Shown here: positions 1-8,822 of the stretch, one piece after another
Layout: each line of letters begins with the position of its first letter
How positions within the stretch are numbered: the first letter of the stretch is position 1
Position numbers and translations under genes: made by a program
The notes under the pieces: model-generated
The model's database searches: none
Told to the model about the DNA's origin: nothing
Seen by the model: the letters and a program-made list of their open reading frames with translations, nothing else
Assembly: GCF_002127545.1 (NCBI RefSeq)
Contig: NZ_MUBK01000001.1
Location: 62,001 to 126,000, forward strand
Length of the DNA: 64,000 nt
Direction of reading: 5' to 3'
Origin: Xenorhabdus beddingii
GTDB lineage: Bacteria > Pseudomonadota > Gammaproteobacteria > Enterobacterales > Enterobacteriaceae

Positions 1-340
1 TCAAACGGGCAAGATAGATATTCTGCTGTTCAATGTCATCATGACGCACAGCCTGAAGATAGCCACGATAGTCATGACGCAGCTCTCCCGCCCCAATACA
101 TAACAGGCTGATGATAATACCCAATAAAATCGCGGGAATACTAAAAGCAATAGAGTCAGAAATATCAATCAGTTTCCAAGTCAATAAAGCGACCAGAACA
201 GTCATGATCAAACTGCCCCATAATGAATATGATTTTATTCTGGCAAAAAGCGGGGATAAGTAGCGTTCCAACTGCCAACGGTCACCCATCTTAAACACAC
301 GTTCCCATGCCAGTATTAACAAAAGAATAAAGAGAGTCAT
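1..340 (-). CDS. ampE: AmpE inner-membrane protein, N-terminal part (runs off the window)
   Basis: The reading frame on the minus strand starts at the ATG at 340-338 and is open to the window edge (about 113 residues visible). It begins MTLFILLLILAWERVFKMGD and continues with two hydrophobic stretches (near residues 40-55 and 70-88), as in the AmpE family of membrane proteins linked to beta-lactamase induction signalling. A GGAG-type ribosome site lies just before the ATG, and the gene starts 5 bases after the ampD stop, giving the usual ampDE operon. The C-terminal part is missing only because the window ends. Confidence 0.85.
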   Translation of the reverse strand, partial: MTLFILLLILAWERVFKMGDRWQLERYLSPLFARIKSYSLWGSLIMTVLVALLTWKLIDISDSIAFSIPAILLGIIISLLCIGAGELRHDYRGYLQAVRHDDIEQQNIYLARL

Positions 341-345
341 CCAAC

Positions 346-888
346 TCACTCCTTCAATAGTTGTCGATAATAATCCCAATAAAAATAGGGTCCGGGATCC
401 GTTTTTCTACCCGGTGCGATATCACTGTGCCCCGTGATATTATCGCGGATATCGGGATATTGGCGGATAAGCAACTCAGTTATTTCTGCCAGTTTAGTGT
501 ACTGAGTCTCAGTAAACGCCTCATAATCCGTGCCTTCCAACTCAATGCCTATCGAAAAATCATTGCATTTCTCACGCTCACAGTAACAGGAAACACCTGC
601 ATGCCAAGCTCTTTTATTGAAAGGCACATATTGAACAACTTCCCCGTCACGGCGGATTAAACAATGAGCAGAAACACGCAGGTGGACGATCTCATTAAAA
701 AAAGGGTCATCCTTTGGATTCAGTGTCCCCATAAATAACTGATCGATATAAGGACCGCCAAATTTCCCCGGAGGTAAACTAATGTTATGAATAACCAGTA
801 ATGATGGCACTTCACCTTCTGGACGCAGATCACAATGTGGAGAAACCACTTTTCTTGCAATATCAATCCAACCTTCATGCAACTTCAC
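346..888 (-). CDS. ampD: 1,6-anhydro-N-acetylmuramyl-L-alanine amidase AmpD
   Basis: Cytoplasmic zinc amidase of peptidoglycan recycling that removes the peptide from anhydroMurNAc-peptides and so keeps AmpR-type signalling low. The 180-residue product has the expected length. The three zinc ligands of the E. coli enzyme are at the same positions: H34 (VIHNIS), H154 (TGHSDIAPG) and D164 (KTDPGP). It is followed by ampE. In E. coli nadC lies between ampD and ppdD; here that space is non-coding. Confidence 0.95.
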   Translation of the reverse strand: MKLHEGWIDIARKVVSPHCDLRPEGEVPSLLVIHNISLPPGKFGGPYIDQLFMGTLNPKDDPFFNEIVHLRVSAHCLIRRDGEVVQYVPFNKRAWHAGVSCYCEREKCNDFSIGIELEGTDYEAFTETQYTKLAEITELLIRQYPDIRDNITGHSDIAPGRKTDPGPYFYWDYYRQLLKE

Positions 889-1237
889 TCTTTTGTCCCT
901 TCCTTAAATTTCAATATCACACGGTTGTCACGCGGCTATTCCGACATCCATAGCCTGCCCATACCAAGTAAAACGTGAACATTTAAAGTGTAACAGGTTA
1001 GCATGTCACTACCTCTCATTGAGCAATGTTTGTGGCGTTTTTTTTATTTACGGGCAAGCTCGAAAAGTTTCTGCAAAAAAATGTAACACCTAATTATTTT
1101 TTCAGGCCAGCTCCATAAATATAGCTAAAGCTATTTTATTTCTCTCTGTTTACTTCATGCTTATTCACCTCAGCATTGACCTGCAAGCAAATTTAATAGC
1201 CCGACTCAATACGCACCAATACACATAAGGAAGAAAA
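889..1237. other. Intergenic region ampD/ppdD, no gene seen
   Basis: About 350 bases between the divergent ampD and ppdD genes. I see no reading frame resembling NadC, which occupies this place in E. coli, and no convincing structured RNA. It must hold the promoters of both flanking operons. The last bases carry the ppdD ribosome site (AAGGAAG). Confidence 0.6.
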
Positions 1238-1660
1238 ATGAATCAGCAAGGATTTACATTAATAGAGTTGATGGTTGTTATGGCGATTGTGTCCATCCTC
1301 GGCGCGATTGGTATTCCCAGCTATCAGGGATATATCCAAAAAGCCGCATTGACCGATATGCTACAAGCCATTGTGCCTTATAAATCGGGCATAGAGCTTT
1401 GTCGCTTTGAAACTGAAAACTATGGAGACTGCCATTCGGGTCAGGCATCCATTCCATCAGGCCACAATAGTCGTTATATCAGTTCCATCACAGTAAAAAA
1501 TGGCGAAATAACGGTCGCAGGGCAACAAAACCTTAGCGGACTCAATGCTATTTTAAAACCGACTCAAGATACGAAAACCGGGATCACCCAATGGAAAACC
1601 ATTTGTGAATCGAAAAATGAATCATTAAAACTAAAATGTCAGGAAACCTTAAAATTCTAA
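1238..1660 (+). CDS. ppdD: Type IV prepilin PpdD (PilA-like major pilin)
   Basis: A 140-residue type IV pilin precursor. The leader MNQQG is followed by FTLIELMVVMAIVSILGAIG, the prepilin peptidase site with cleavage after G5, N-methylated F and the essential E at +5, then a hydrophobic helix that is both membrane anchor and fibre core. Two C-terminal cysteines (CESKNES...LKLKCQ) could form the D-loop disulfide. It starts with an AAGGAAG site and is followed by the assembly ATPase and platform genes hofB and hofC. The peptidase and secretin genes are elsewhere. Confidence 0.92.
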   Translation: MNQQGFTLIELMVVMAIVSILGAIGIPSYQGYIQKAALTDMLQAIVPYKSGIELCRFETENYGDCHSGQASIPSGHNSRYISSITVKNGEITVAGQQNLSGLNAILKPTQDTKTGITQWKTICESKNESLKLKCQETLKF

Positions 1661-1738
1661 AAACACGCTTCGCAATCGCTATTTTCAAAAATAAGATGAT
1701 TAAGTCACTGCCATATTAATGTTAAAGGAAGATCATTA

Positions 1739-3301
1739 ATGAAAAATAAGGAATACCTCTTAATGGAAAGAGAAATAAGGGATTTATGCCAACGAAACCA
1801 AGTTATTATTATAAAAAGAGATCCCAACACGATTACTATTGCCAGTAGTCAATCACCCAATGAGGATTTCATAGCCGCATTGCGCTTTATTTCCGGATTA
1901 AGCGTTAATATAGATATCTGGCCACAAGCAAAAATAGAATCGCTGTTGATACAGGAAAACCCAGTGATATCAGAGGAAAACCACTGTGCAGAAAGTGATC
2001 GGATGGAATCTTATCGTATTCATAGTCTGGATAGTCATTATTCCCATCATCATACGATACAAAAAGACGACATCCAGAACGAAGACCTCGATATCCCGGT
2101 TATTCAATTAATTAATCAAACGATATTAACCTCAATCCAGAGAAGGGCTTCGGATATTCACTTTGAACCTTCCCAACAGGGTTATCAAATACGCATTCGA
2201 GTGGATGGGATCTTACATACCATGCAGACGCCACCGCCTGAAATGAATACCAGTATTCCCGCTCGCTTAAAAATCATGGCAAAACTCAATATTGCTGAAA
2301 AACGCCAACCTCAGGATGGGCAATTTGACTGGGGTGAGAGTAAAAACAGCTATGCAATACGCATATCAACCCTACCGACATTGCATGGGGAAAAAATAGT
2401 CCTGCGCATTTTGAATACGATACATCAATTGTCCTTAGAGCAACTGGGTCTGCCTGAATCACAGTTACTGCTGTTAAAACAGAAGATCCGTTTACCGCAA
2501 GGAATGATTCTGGTGACAGGCCCGACGGGTAGCGGAAAAACCGTCACACTCTATAGCTGCCTGCAATATTTAAATCAGGCTAAAAAGAATATTTGTAGTG
2601 TCGAAGATCCGGTTGAAATCCCATTGAATGGCATTAACCAAACACCGGTAAACAACAAGATTGGTTTAGACTTTGCCAAAGTTCTCAGGGCATTATTACG
2701 GCAAGATCCCGATATCATCATGGTGGGTGAAATTCGCGATAATGAAACCGCCGAAATATCGATGAAAGCGGCGCAAACAGGCCATTTGGTTTTATCAACG
2801 CTGCATACCAATTCCACCATTGATACCTTATCCCGCCTGAAAAGTTTGGGAATTTCTGGCTATACTACAGCTTCATGTGTGAAGTTGATTATTGCACAGC
2901 GACTGGTTCGCAAACTCTGCCCCCATTGTCGCCAGCAAGACAAAATACCCACCATCATACCTGATAGTATCCATGAGATAGACGTCACCCCATCGGTAAA
3001 AAAACACGCTGCGACAGAAAAATCTATTTCCATCAAACAGCCGATCTCTGTCAGAAAGTGGAATGCCGTTGGCTGTGACTACTGTTTTTCTGGTTATTAC
3101 GGCAGGACTGCCATTTATGAATTCCTTGAAATAAAACCAGAATTCCAGCAAGCCCTGTCTGAACATGCAAGTAATAACATTTCACATTTACTTGCCTCAC
3201 AGCAGGATGCAACACTTTTCTCGGCAGGGTTGTCATTAGTGGAAAAAGGGATCACCACTCTTGAAGAGATTTATCAGATCACAGGCCATGAAACAGCATG
3301 A
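1739..3301 (+). CDS. hofB: Type IV pilus assembly ATPase HofB (GspE/PilB family)
   Basis: A 520-residue hexameric assembly ATPase that would power PpdD polymerisation. Visible motifs: Walker A GPTGSGKT (around residue 262), the Asp box RQDPDIIMVGEIRD, the His box TGHLVLSTLHTN, and a zinc-type cysteine set (CPHC then CDYC near residue 440) typical of GspE/PilB. It has a good AAGGAAG ribosome site. It is longer than E. coli HofB (about 461 residues), with an N-terminal domain of low similarity. The stop overlaps the hofC start (ATGA), so the two are translationally coupled. Confidence 0.93.
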   Translation: MKNKEYLLMEREIRDLCQRNQVIIIKRDPNTITIASSQSPNEDFIAALRFISGLSVNIDIWPQAKIESLLIQENPVISEENHCAESDRMESYRIHSLDSHYSHHHTIQKDDIQNEDLDIPVIQLINQTILTSIQRRASDIHFEPSQQGYQIRIRVDGILHTMQTPPPEMNTSIPARLKIMAKLNIAEKRQPQDGQFDWGESKNSYAIRISTLPTLHGEKIVLRILNTIHQLSLEQLGLPESQLLLLKQKIRLPQGMILVTGPTGSGKTVTLYSCLQYLNQAKKNICSVEDPVEIPLNGINQTPVNNKIGLDFAKVLRALLRQDPDIIMVGEIRDNETAEISMKAAQTGHLVLSTLHTNSTIDTLSRLKSLGISGYTTASCVKLIIAQRLVRKLCPHCRQQDKIPTIIPDSIHEIDVTPSVKKHAATEKSISIKQPISVRKWNAVGCDYCFSGYYGRTAIYEFLEIKPEFQQALSEHASNNISHLLASQQDATLFSAGLSLVEKGITTLEEIYQITGHETA

Positions 3302-4497
3302 AAATAGAATATCTTTATGAATGGCAGGCAATTAACGGTAATGGGAAAGCCATAAAAGGAGAAACCATTGGCCACAGTAAAAAAAGTGTATTCCAACGCT
3401 TAAGCTATCTCGACTTGCAACCCTATTCGATTAAATGCAAAAAACTTATTCATTACAGTGAAAAAGAAATGGCTTATCGCCTGCATTTCATTCACCAGCT
3501 AAGTACATTGCTGACGTCAGGTATTCCTCTACTCCGGGGATTAATTATCTTATTGCAAGAGTGTAAGCATGATCTTTGGCGATGTGTATTAACTGATATG
3601 ATTCAAAAGATTAGTCAAGGTGAATCATTCTCCGCAACGTTGGAATATTATCCGAAATTATTTCCCCCCTTACTCTGCCAGATTATCGCGGTAGGAGAAC
3701 AAACCGGCCAGCTTGAAAACTGCTGTCAATTAATTCTTCATCGATTGGAACAGCAAGATATGTTGCAGAAGAAAATTCAGAAGGCTTATCGTTACCCCTT
3801 GATTGTCGCTTTTGTGACCTTTCTGGTTATTATTCTTATGCTGACTTTTGTCCTGCCGGAATTCCGACAAGTTTATTCTTCCTTTAATGCCGCCTTACCT
3901 CTGTTAACTCAGGGCGTTTTATTATGCTCTGATTTCTTGATTAATCATGGGGGGCTATTGCTAATCGTAATATTGACATCGCTGATGAGTTATCTATGGC
4001 TACGCCATCATTTTCCCATAGTGAAAACAAAGGAAAAAATGTTTCTGTTGAAAATCCCCCTGTTTAAGCAACTCACGATTTACCAACAAACCCATCAAAT
4101 ATTCCACATTCTGTTTATGACACAGAAAGCCGGATTAACATTAACGACCGGGCTAGAGTGCGCACTAAATGCCACTCATCATCCGGTTTTTATCACCGGA
4201 GTACAGTATTTGCATCGGCAAATCCAACAAGGAATTCCGATGAGTGATGCGTTAAAAAAAGCAAAATATTTTCCTTCATTGTGTCAACAATTTGTCACAA
4301 TAGGTGAAGAATCCGGGGAATTAGAATTATTTTTATTTAACCTTGCAAAATGGTATCAAGAAAAATTCATCAACCTTGCTGATGGTTTAACCCAATTACT
4401 TGAACCCCTATTAATGCTGATAATGGCATTCGTGGTGGGTTTATTATTGCTGGCTATGTATTTGCCTATTTTTCAATTAGGCACAATATTGTCCTGA
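3298..4497 (+). CDS. hofC: Type IV pilus inner-membrane platform protein HofC (PilC/GspF family)
   Basis: A 399-residue polytopic protein with two GspF domains, each a cytoplasmic helical bundle followed by membrane segments. Diagnostic stretches are LSTLLTSGIPLLRGL and IIAVGEQTGQLE in the first half and FVTIGEESGELE in the second. Membrane helices are seen near residues 165-190, 215-235 and 370-395. It would anchor the HofB ATPase. The gene overlaps hofB by 4 bases. In E. coli guaC follows; here a palindromic repeat element lies between hofC and coaE. Confidence 0.92.
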   Translation: MKIEYLYEWQAINGNGKAIKGETIGHSKKSVFQRLSYLDLQPYSIKCKKLIHYSEKEMAYRLHFIHQLSTLLTSGIPLLRGLIILLQECKHDLWRCVLTDMIQKISQGESFSATLEYYPKLFPPLLCQIIAVGEQTGQLENCCQLILHRLEQQDMLQKKIQKAYRYPLIVAFVTFLVIILMLTFVLPEFRQVYSSFNAALPLLTQGVLLCSDFLINHGGLLLIVILTSLMSYLWLRHHFPIVKTKEKMFLLKIPLFKQLTIYQQTHQIFHILFMTQKAGLTLTTGLECALNATHHPVFITGVQYLHRQIQQGIPMSDALKKAKYFPSLCQQFVTIGEESGELELFLFNLAKWYQEKFINLADGLTQLLEPLLMLIMAFVVGLLLLAMYLPIFQLGTILS

Positions 4498-4505
4498 CCA
4501 TATTT

Positions 4506-4588
4506 TTATACCCAAAGGATTTCAAGATGCAACGCGGCGGCAAGGGAGTGAGCCAACAAAGAGGCAACTTGAAGTGTGACGGGTATAC
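4506..4588. repeat. Short palindromic repeat element (MITE-like) between hofC and coaE
   Basis: An 80-base element with imperfect inverted ends: TATACCCAAAGGATTTCAAG at the left and its near complement (CAACTTGAAGTGTGACGGGTATA, split here as CAACTTGAAG and GACGGGTATA) at the right, with a GC-rich centre. It resembles the non-coding palindromic repeats scattered in Photorhabdus and Xenorhabdus intergenic regions. No protein is encoded. It sits where guaC lies in E. coli. Confidence 0.65.
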
Positions 4589-4663
4589 GTGTTTGTTTAT
4601 AGCCCATACGGCTCCCTTGAGTTACAATTTAATTATGCTATCAGAAATATTTTAAGGGATAGA

Positions 4664-5287
4664 ATGACTTATATTGTTGCACTCACAGGTGGAATTGGTA
4701 GCGGTAAAACGACTATCTCTAATGTATTTTCATCCCTTGGTGTCCCGCTTGTTGATGCTGATATTATTGCCAGAGAAGTTGTTGCTCCCGGCACTCCCGC
4801 ATTACAAGCAATTACAGAGCACTTTGGTTCTGACGTATTACTGGCCGATAACAGTCTTAATCGCGCGCGGCTGCGTCAGAAAATTTTTGCGGCCCCGGAA
4901 GAAAAACAGTGGATCAATGCGCTCTTACATCCTCTGATACAAACAGAAACACAGCGACAACTCAACCAAGTGACTGCTCCCTATGTTATTTGGGTCGTTC
5001 CTCTATTAATTGAAAATAATTTAAGCCATCTGGCAGACCGTATTTTAGTGGTTGATGTTCCAGAAGAAATACAGATAAACCGAACAATGGCCCGCGATGG
5101 CGTGAGCCGTGAGCAAGTCGAAAATATTCTGGCTGCACAAGCCAGCCGTCATGCCAGACTGGAAAAGGCAGATGACGTCATCTTGAACCACAACAGTGAG
5201 CAAAATATTACCTCCCGTGTGGTCGAATTACATCAACAGTATTTACAACAAGCAAAATCAGTCAGACAGGAAAACCACAATGAGTGA
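4664..5287 (+). CDS. coaE: Dephospho-CoA kinase
   Basis: Catalyses the last step of coenzyme A synthesis, phosphorylation of the 3' hydroxyl of dephospho-CoA. The start was set at [16 protein letters not shown] (ATG at 4664, preceded by AAGGGAT), not the longer upstream frame, giving 207 residues, the family's normal length. The P-loop GGIGSGKT is at residues 9-16, and the substrate-binding [13 protein letters not shown] follows. The stop overlaps the zapD start. Confidence 0.95.
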   Translation: MTYIVALTGGIGSGKTTISNVFSSLGVPLVDADIIAREVVAPGTPALQAITEHFGSDVLLADNSLNRARLRQKIFAAPEEKQWINALLHPLIQTETQRQLNQVTAPYVIWVVPLLIENNLSHLADRILVVDVPEEIQINRTMARDGVSREQVENILAAQASRHARLEKADDVILNHNSEQNITSRVVELHQQYLQQAKSVRQENHNE

Positions 5288-6038
5288 TGCAACCTCCTCT
5301 ATTATTTTTGAACATCCACTCAATGAAAAAATGCGTTCATGGTTGAGGATTGAGTCTTCACTGCAACAGTTGGAAAAACAGCGTCACTTGGACTCTCAGG
5401 CAAGTAGCCTCGCATTTTTCCGTACCATTGCCGAATTGATTGAGATCTTAGAACGCGGCGAAGTCCGCTCTGAACTATTAAAAGAGCTAGATCGCCAGCA
5501 GGCAAAATTGAAACAATGGATCGGTGCTCCCAATGCTGATGCGGCCATGATCCACAACCTGGCAGAACAGCTTAAGGAACGCAGTGTTGCTTTGAATCAA
5601 GCCCCCCGGCTCAGTCAATATATCAAAGAAGACCGCATTATCAGCATGGTGCGCCAACGACTCAGTATCCCCGGAGGATGTTGTAGCTTCGATTTGCCGA
5701 CATTACATCTGTGGTTACATTTACCGCAATCTGTCAGGGATGAGGCCGTCAAAACCTGGTTAGACAGCCTTCGTCCATTGCAACAGGCATTGGAAAGTAT
5801 TCTGGGACTGATACGCCACTCAGCAGTATTCACGCCTAAAGCGAGTCATAACGGGTTTTATCAGGGAAATGCTGATGAGGCAGACCTATTGAGATTAAAA
5901 TTAGATGTCGTATTAAGTACATTGGTTTATCCACAAGTCTCTGGCTATAAGACACGTTTCGCTATCCGTTTCTTGCCAATGGACAGTGAAAATGGCGTGG
6001 TACCCGCCCATTTGTCATTTGAATTAGCCTGCTGTTAA
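5280..6038 (+). CDS. zapD: Cell division protein ZapD (FtsZ ring bundling factor)
   Basis: A 252-residue cytoplasmic protein that cross-links FtsZ protofilaments. The start [20 protein letters not shown] at 5280 was chosen because it has an AGGA ribosome site and matches the family N-terminus ([16 protein letters not shown]-type). Its start overlaps the end of coaE, and yacG follows, the standard coaE-zapD-yacG operon. Confidence 0.95.
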   Translation: MSDATSSIIFEHPLNEKMRSWLRIESSLQQLEKQRHLDSQASSLAFFRTIAELIEILERGEVRSELLKELDRQQAKLKQWIGAPNADAAMIHNLAEQLKERSVALNQAPRLSQYIKEDRIISMVRQRLSIPGGCCSFDLPTLHLWLHLPQSVRDEAVKTWLDSLRPLQQALESILGLIRHSAVFTPKASHNGFYQGNADEADLLRLKLDVVLSTLVYPQVSGYKTRFAIRFLPMDSENGVVPAHLSFELACC

Positions 6039-6070
6039 CATAGAATTCAAATCAAGCAGGAGAAAGTAAG

Positions 6071-6274
6071 ATGTCTGAAGTATTGACTGTCGAATGCCCG
6101 ACATGCAGCAACACAGTAATATGGGGAGAAATCAGCCCATATCGTCCATTTTGCAGTAAACGTTGCCAATTGATCGATTTAGGTGAGTGGGCCAGCGAAG
6201 AAAAGAAAATACCGAGTCAAAGCGACTGTTCAGAAAATGATAGCTGGAGCGAAGATCCCGATTTTTATCAGTAA
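6071..6274 (+). CDS. yacG: DNA gyrase inhibitor YacG, zinc-binding
   Basis: A 67-residue protein with a four-cysteine zinc finger: CPTC at residues 9-12 and CSKRC at 28-32, followed by [11 protein letters not shown], the signature end of the family, and an acidic tail. E. coli YacG binds GyrB and blocks gyrase. It is the last gene of the coaE operon and is convergent with mutT. Confidence 0.93.
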   Translation: MSEVLTVECPTCSNTVIWGEISPYRPFCSKRCQLIDLGEWASEEKKIPSQSDCSENDSWSEDPDFYQ

Positions 6275-6296
6275 TAGGGTTTAACTTTTGTGATCG

Positions 6297-6336
6297 ATGT
6301 ATAGCTGCGCCAGTTTTATTTGGCGCGGCTATACAT
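6297..6336. terminator. Long stem-loop after yacG
   Basis: An inverted repeat, ATGTATAGCTGCGCCA against TGGCGCGGCTATACAT, with one bulge and an 8-base AT-rich loop. It lies 22 bases after the yacG stop and probably ends the coaE-zapD-yacG transcript, although no clear U tract follows. Confidence 0.55.
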
Positions 6337-6340
6337 CACC

Positions 6341-6381
6341 TCCAATAAACATCGCATCCAATAAACATCACATCCAATAAT
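6341..6381. repeat. 16-bp direct repeat, 2.5 copies
   Basis: The unit TCCAATAAACATCGCA is repeated with one change and then a third time in part (TCCAATAAT). It is non-coding and lies between two stem-loops in the yacG/mutT gap. It is likely a product of replication slippage. Confidence 0.7.
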
Positions 6382-6419
6382 TTAAATAAATACGTTTTCA
6401 TCATAGTGACACACTGAAA

Positions 6420-6451
6420 TTCCTTACTCCCGCAGTGCGGGGAGTAAGGAA
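6420..6451. terminator. Bidirectional terminator between convergent yacG and mutT
   Basis: A perfect hairpin: CCTTACTCCCGCA pairs with TGCGGGGAGTAAGG, with essentially no loop, flanked by TT and AAA. It is placed between two converging genes and can serve both strands. Confidence 0.7.
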
Positions 6452-6510
6452 ATGTCCTACAATTTTGAAATTTCATTTATAACTAATATTTCAATATAAC
6501 CAATAAATAG

Positions 6511-6915
6511 TTAATTCGAGTCACCTCTTGTCAGAAAATCCACAATAGTACGGTTTGCCGGAGGAAATTCATCCGCAATTAATTCTGATTGTACAACCCA
6601 GCGAGAGGGTTGCCCTTCTTTACCAAATGGCTCATCTTTCCACTCATCAACCAGAAAAAAGTAAAGTGTGATATTTCTGTCAGGAAAATCGTATGTGATG
6701 GTATCCATCACTTCACAATGAGTGACCGTGATCCCAACTTCTTCCTTTAACTCCCGAATCAATGCCTGTTCCGGCGTTTCTCCCTGTTCAAGTTTTCCAC
6801 CGGGAAACTCCCAAAAGCCGCCCATATGTGAATCAGCACTGCGCTGTGTGATAAAAATTTCATCATTGCTATTTTTAATAATACCTGCTGCAATATACAG
6901 ATGTTTTTTTTCCAT
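6511..6915 (-). CDS. mutT: 8-oxo-dGTP diphosphatase MutT
   Basis: Cleans the nucleotide pool of 8-oxo-dGTP. The Nudix box GX5EX7REUXEEXGU is complete (GKLEQGETPEQALIRELKEE then VGI, around residues 38-60). The length of 134 residues is close to the E. coli enzyme (129). In E. coli mutT directly follows secA; here an ABC-F gene on the opposite strand has been placed between them. Confidence 0.95.
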   Translation of the reverse strand: MEKKHLYIAAGIIKNSNDEIFITQRSADSHMGGFWEFPGGKLEQGETPEQALIRELKEEVGITVTHCEVMDTITYDFPDRNITLYFFLVDEWKDEPFGKEGQPSRWVVQSELIADEFPPANRTIVDFLTRGDSN

Positions 6916-7146
6916 AATCGTTTTTCTTGCTGTTGATTATTTAACTTGGGTGATTATCTCTTGCAGACTACATTAAAATTAGCTTAAATCGCAAACGGGT
7001 ATTTCCTTTAATCGATTCCTATTGCCAACAACCTCACCATATCCAACATATCATGTAAAAACAGACTGCAAACAGTGTAAGAAATTAGCCGACAAATAGC
7101 TTCAACCTACTATTTTTACTATTTGAAAAATTTAGGAAGCAACGTT

Positions 7147-8754
7147 ATGCAGAATGATGTTCAATCATTGATCGAAGCAAAACAGATCGCCCATCAATTT
7201 TCTGGTGACGCGAAGCCCCTGTTTTCTGATATTGATATGTTCTTAAATGCAGAGCAACACGCGTTAGTGGGGCGTAATGGAATAGGTAAATCCTGGCTGG
7301 CATCAATACTGGCAAAACAGATACCTTCCTCAGCAGGTAGTGTGAAACATTTCTGTGATGTGGGTTACTTGTCACAGGGTTTGCTCCCTTTCTCCGGTAA
7401 TACCGCAGATATGCTGGGATTAACCAACATCATGAGTGCCAACAAGCGTGTTCTGGCGGGAGTGGGTGATGCAGCAGATTTTGATATCATGGAAGGTCAC
7501 TGGGATTGGCAATTTCAGGCCGAATCTCTGCTTGCCGAAGGTGAACTCAATCCAACCATCTTAGAGCAGCCTTTTGATTCCCTCAGCGGTGGTGAACAGA
7601 CACGGGTCCGGCTATTGGCGCTAAAACGGCAAGGGGCGGGTTTTATGATTCTGGATGAACCCAGTAATCACCTTGACCGACAAGGGCGTCTTTGGTTGGC
7701 TCAATGGCTCGGGACTTTCAGTGGGGGTATTTTGCTGGTCACCCATGATAGCCAACTTTTACAACATGTATCGATTGTTTACGAACTCAGTGGATTGGGA
7801 TTATCCCGCAGTATCGGTGGGTGGGATACTTGGCTGGAAAGTAAAGAGCAACTCAGGCTGGGTGTTCAACGCGAAGTCGATCAAACGCGAAAAAACCTGA
7901 AACAAGTTTTGCGTGATAAGCAAAAAGACCTTGAAAAAACCAGTAAAAGGCAGAGTCAAGGCAAGCATAAACGAGAAAATGCCAATCAGGCCAAAATCCT
8001 CCTTGATCGTCAACTTGGGCGTTCAGAAGCCACATTGTCACGGCAGGCAATACAACACAAAGAGCGAATTCAAAGACATTCATCACTCGCTACAGATGCC
8101 AGGGAGAAACTGGAAATCATCGATCCATTGTCAATTGCGGTTGCCACCCCACAAGCAGCCACCTCCCCCTTGCTTTACTTACAGGATGTCATTTTACCTT
8201 TTGGTTCAAGTTCTCCGATTAGCTTGACCATCAATAATGGTGAACGTCTTGCGGTCGTTGGAAAGAACGGTAGCGGAAAATCGACCTTATTAAAAGTGAT
8301 AACAGGAGACATCCCTCCCAAACAGGGTCGTTATCGGATAACACCTTCGTATCGTCTGATGGATCAACATTTTTCATTCCTCGATAAAACCCAATCCGCG
8401 CTCTATAACTTCCAATTGCAATCACCGGGCTGGACTGAGGATCGTTACCGTACTCGATTGGCACAATTACGTATTCGCGGCGAAGAGGCGTTGAAGCCGG
8501 TTGGTTATCTGAGTGGAGGAGAACAACTTAAGGTCGCATTAGCGTGCTTGTTCTGTGGGCCATATGCCCCCGCCCTGCTGTTATTGGATGAACCGGATAA
8601 TCATCTGGATATTGAATCACGCGAATTACTTCAGCAAGCATTGCATGATTATGCCGGAGCTATGGTTCTCATTTCCCATGATGATCAATTCATTGAAAAT
8701 ATAGGCAATATGCAGGTATCGGTATTGAATGATGGAGAAAATACTTTTTATTAA
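7147..8754 (+). CDS. ABC-F family ATPase (duplicated ABC domains, no membrane domain)
   Basis: A 535-residue soluble protein with two ATP-binding cassettes. First domain: Walker A GRNGIGKS, signature LSGGEQTRVRL, Walker B MILDEPSNHLD. Second domain: GKNGSGKST, LSGGEQLKVAL, LLLLDEPDNHLD. A charged helical linker lies between (about residues 225-320), as in ribosome-acting ABC-F proteins. The start at 7147 (MQNDVQSLIEAKQ) has an AGGAAG site; an in-frame ATG 8 codons upstream has none. Members protect ribosomes from antibiotics or act as translation factors; the exact subfamily cannot be told. It sits alone between mutT and secA, where E. coli has nothing, suggesting acquisition. Confidence 0.85.
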   Translation: MQNDVQSLIEAKQIAHQFSGDAKPLFSDIDMFLNAEQHALVGRNGIGKSWLASILAKQIPSSAGSVKHFCDVGYLSQGLLPFSGNTADMLGLTNIMSANKRVLAGVGDAADFDIMEGHWDWQFQAESLLAEGELNPTILEQPFDSLSGGEQTRVRLLALKRQGAGFMILDEPSNHLDRQGRLWLAQWLGTFSGGILLVTHDSQLLQHVSIVYELSGLGLSRSIGGWDTWLESKEQLRLGVQREVDQTRKNLKQVLRDKQKDLEKTSKRQSQGKHKRENANQAKILLDRQLGRSEATLSRQAIQHKERIQRHSSLATDAREKLEIIDPLSIAVATPQAATSPLLYLQDVILPFGSSSPISLTINNGERLAVVGKNGSGKSTLLKVITGDIPPKQGRYRITPSYRLMDQHFSFLDKTQSALYNFQLQSPGWTEDRYRTRLAQLRIRGEEALKPVGYLSGGEQLKVALACLFCGPYAPALLLLDEPDNHLDIESRELLQQALHDYAGAMVLISHDDQFIENIGNMQVSVLNDGENTFY

Positions 8755-8822
8755 TCAATTTATTAGCTATCAATACTTGTACTCTCGCCCACCTTGGGCG
8801 AGAGTTTAGCGGATAAGTTTAA

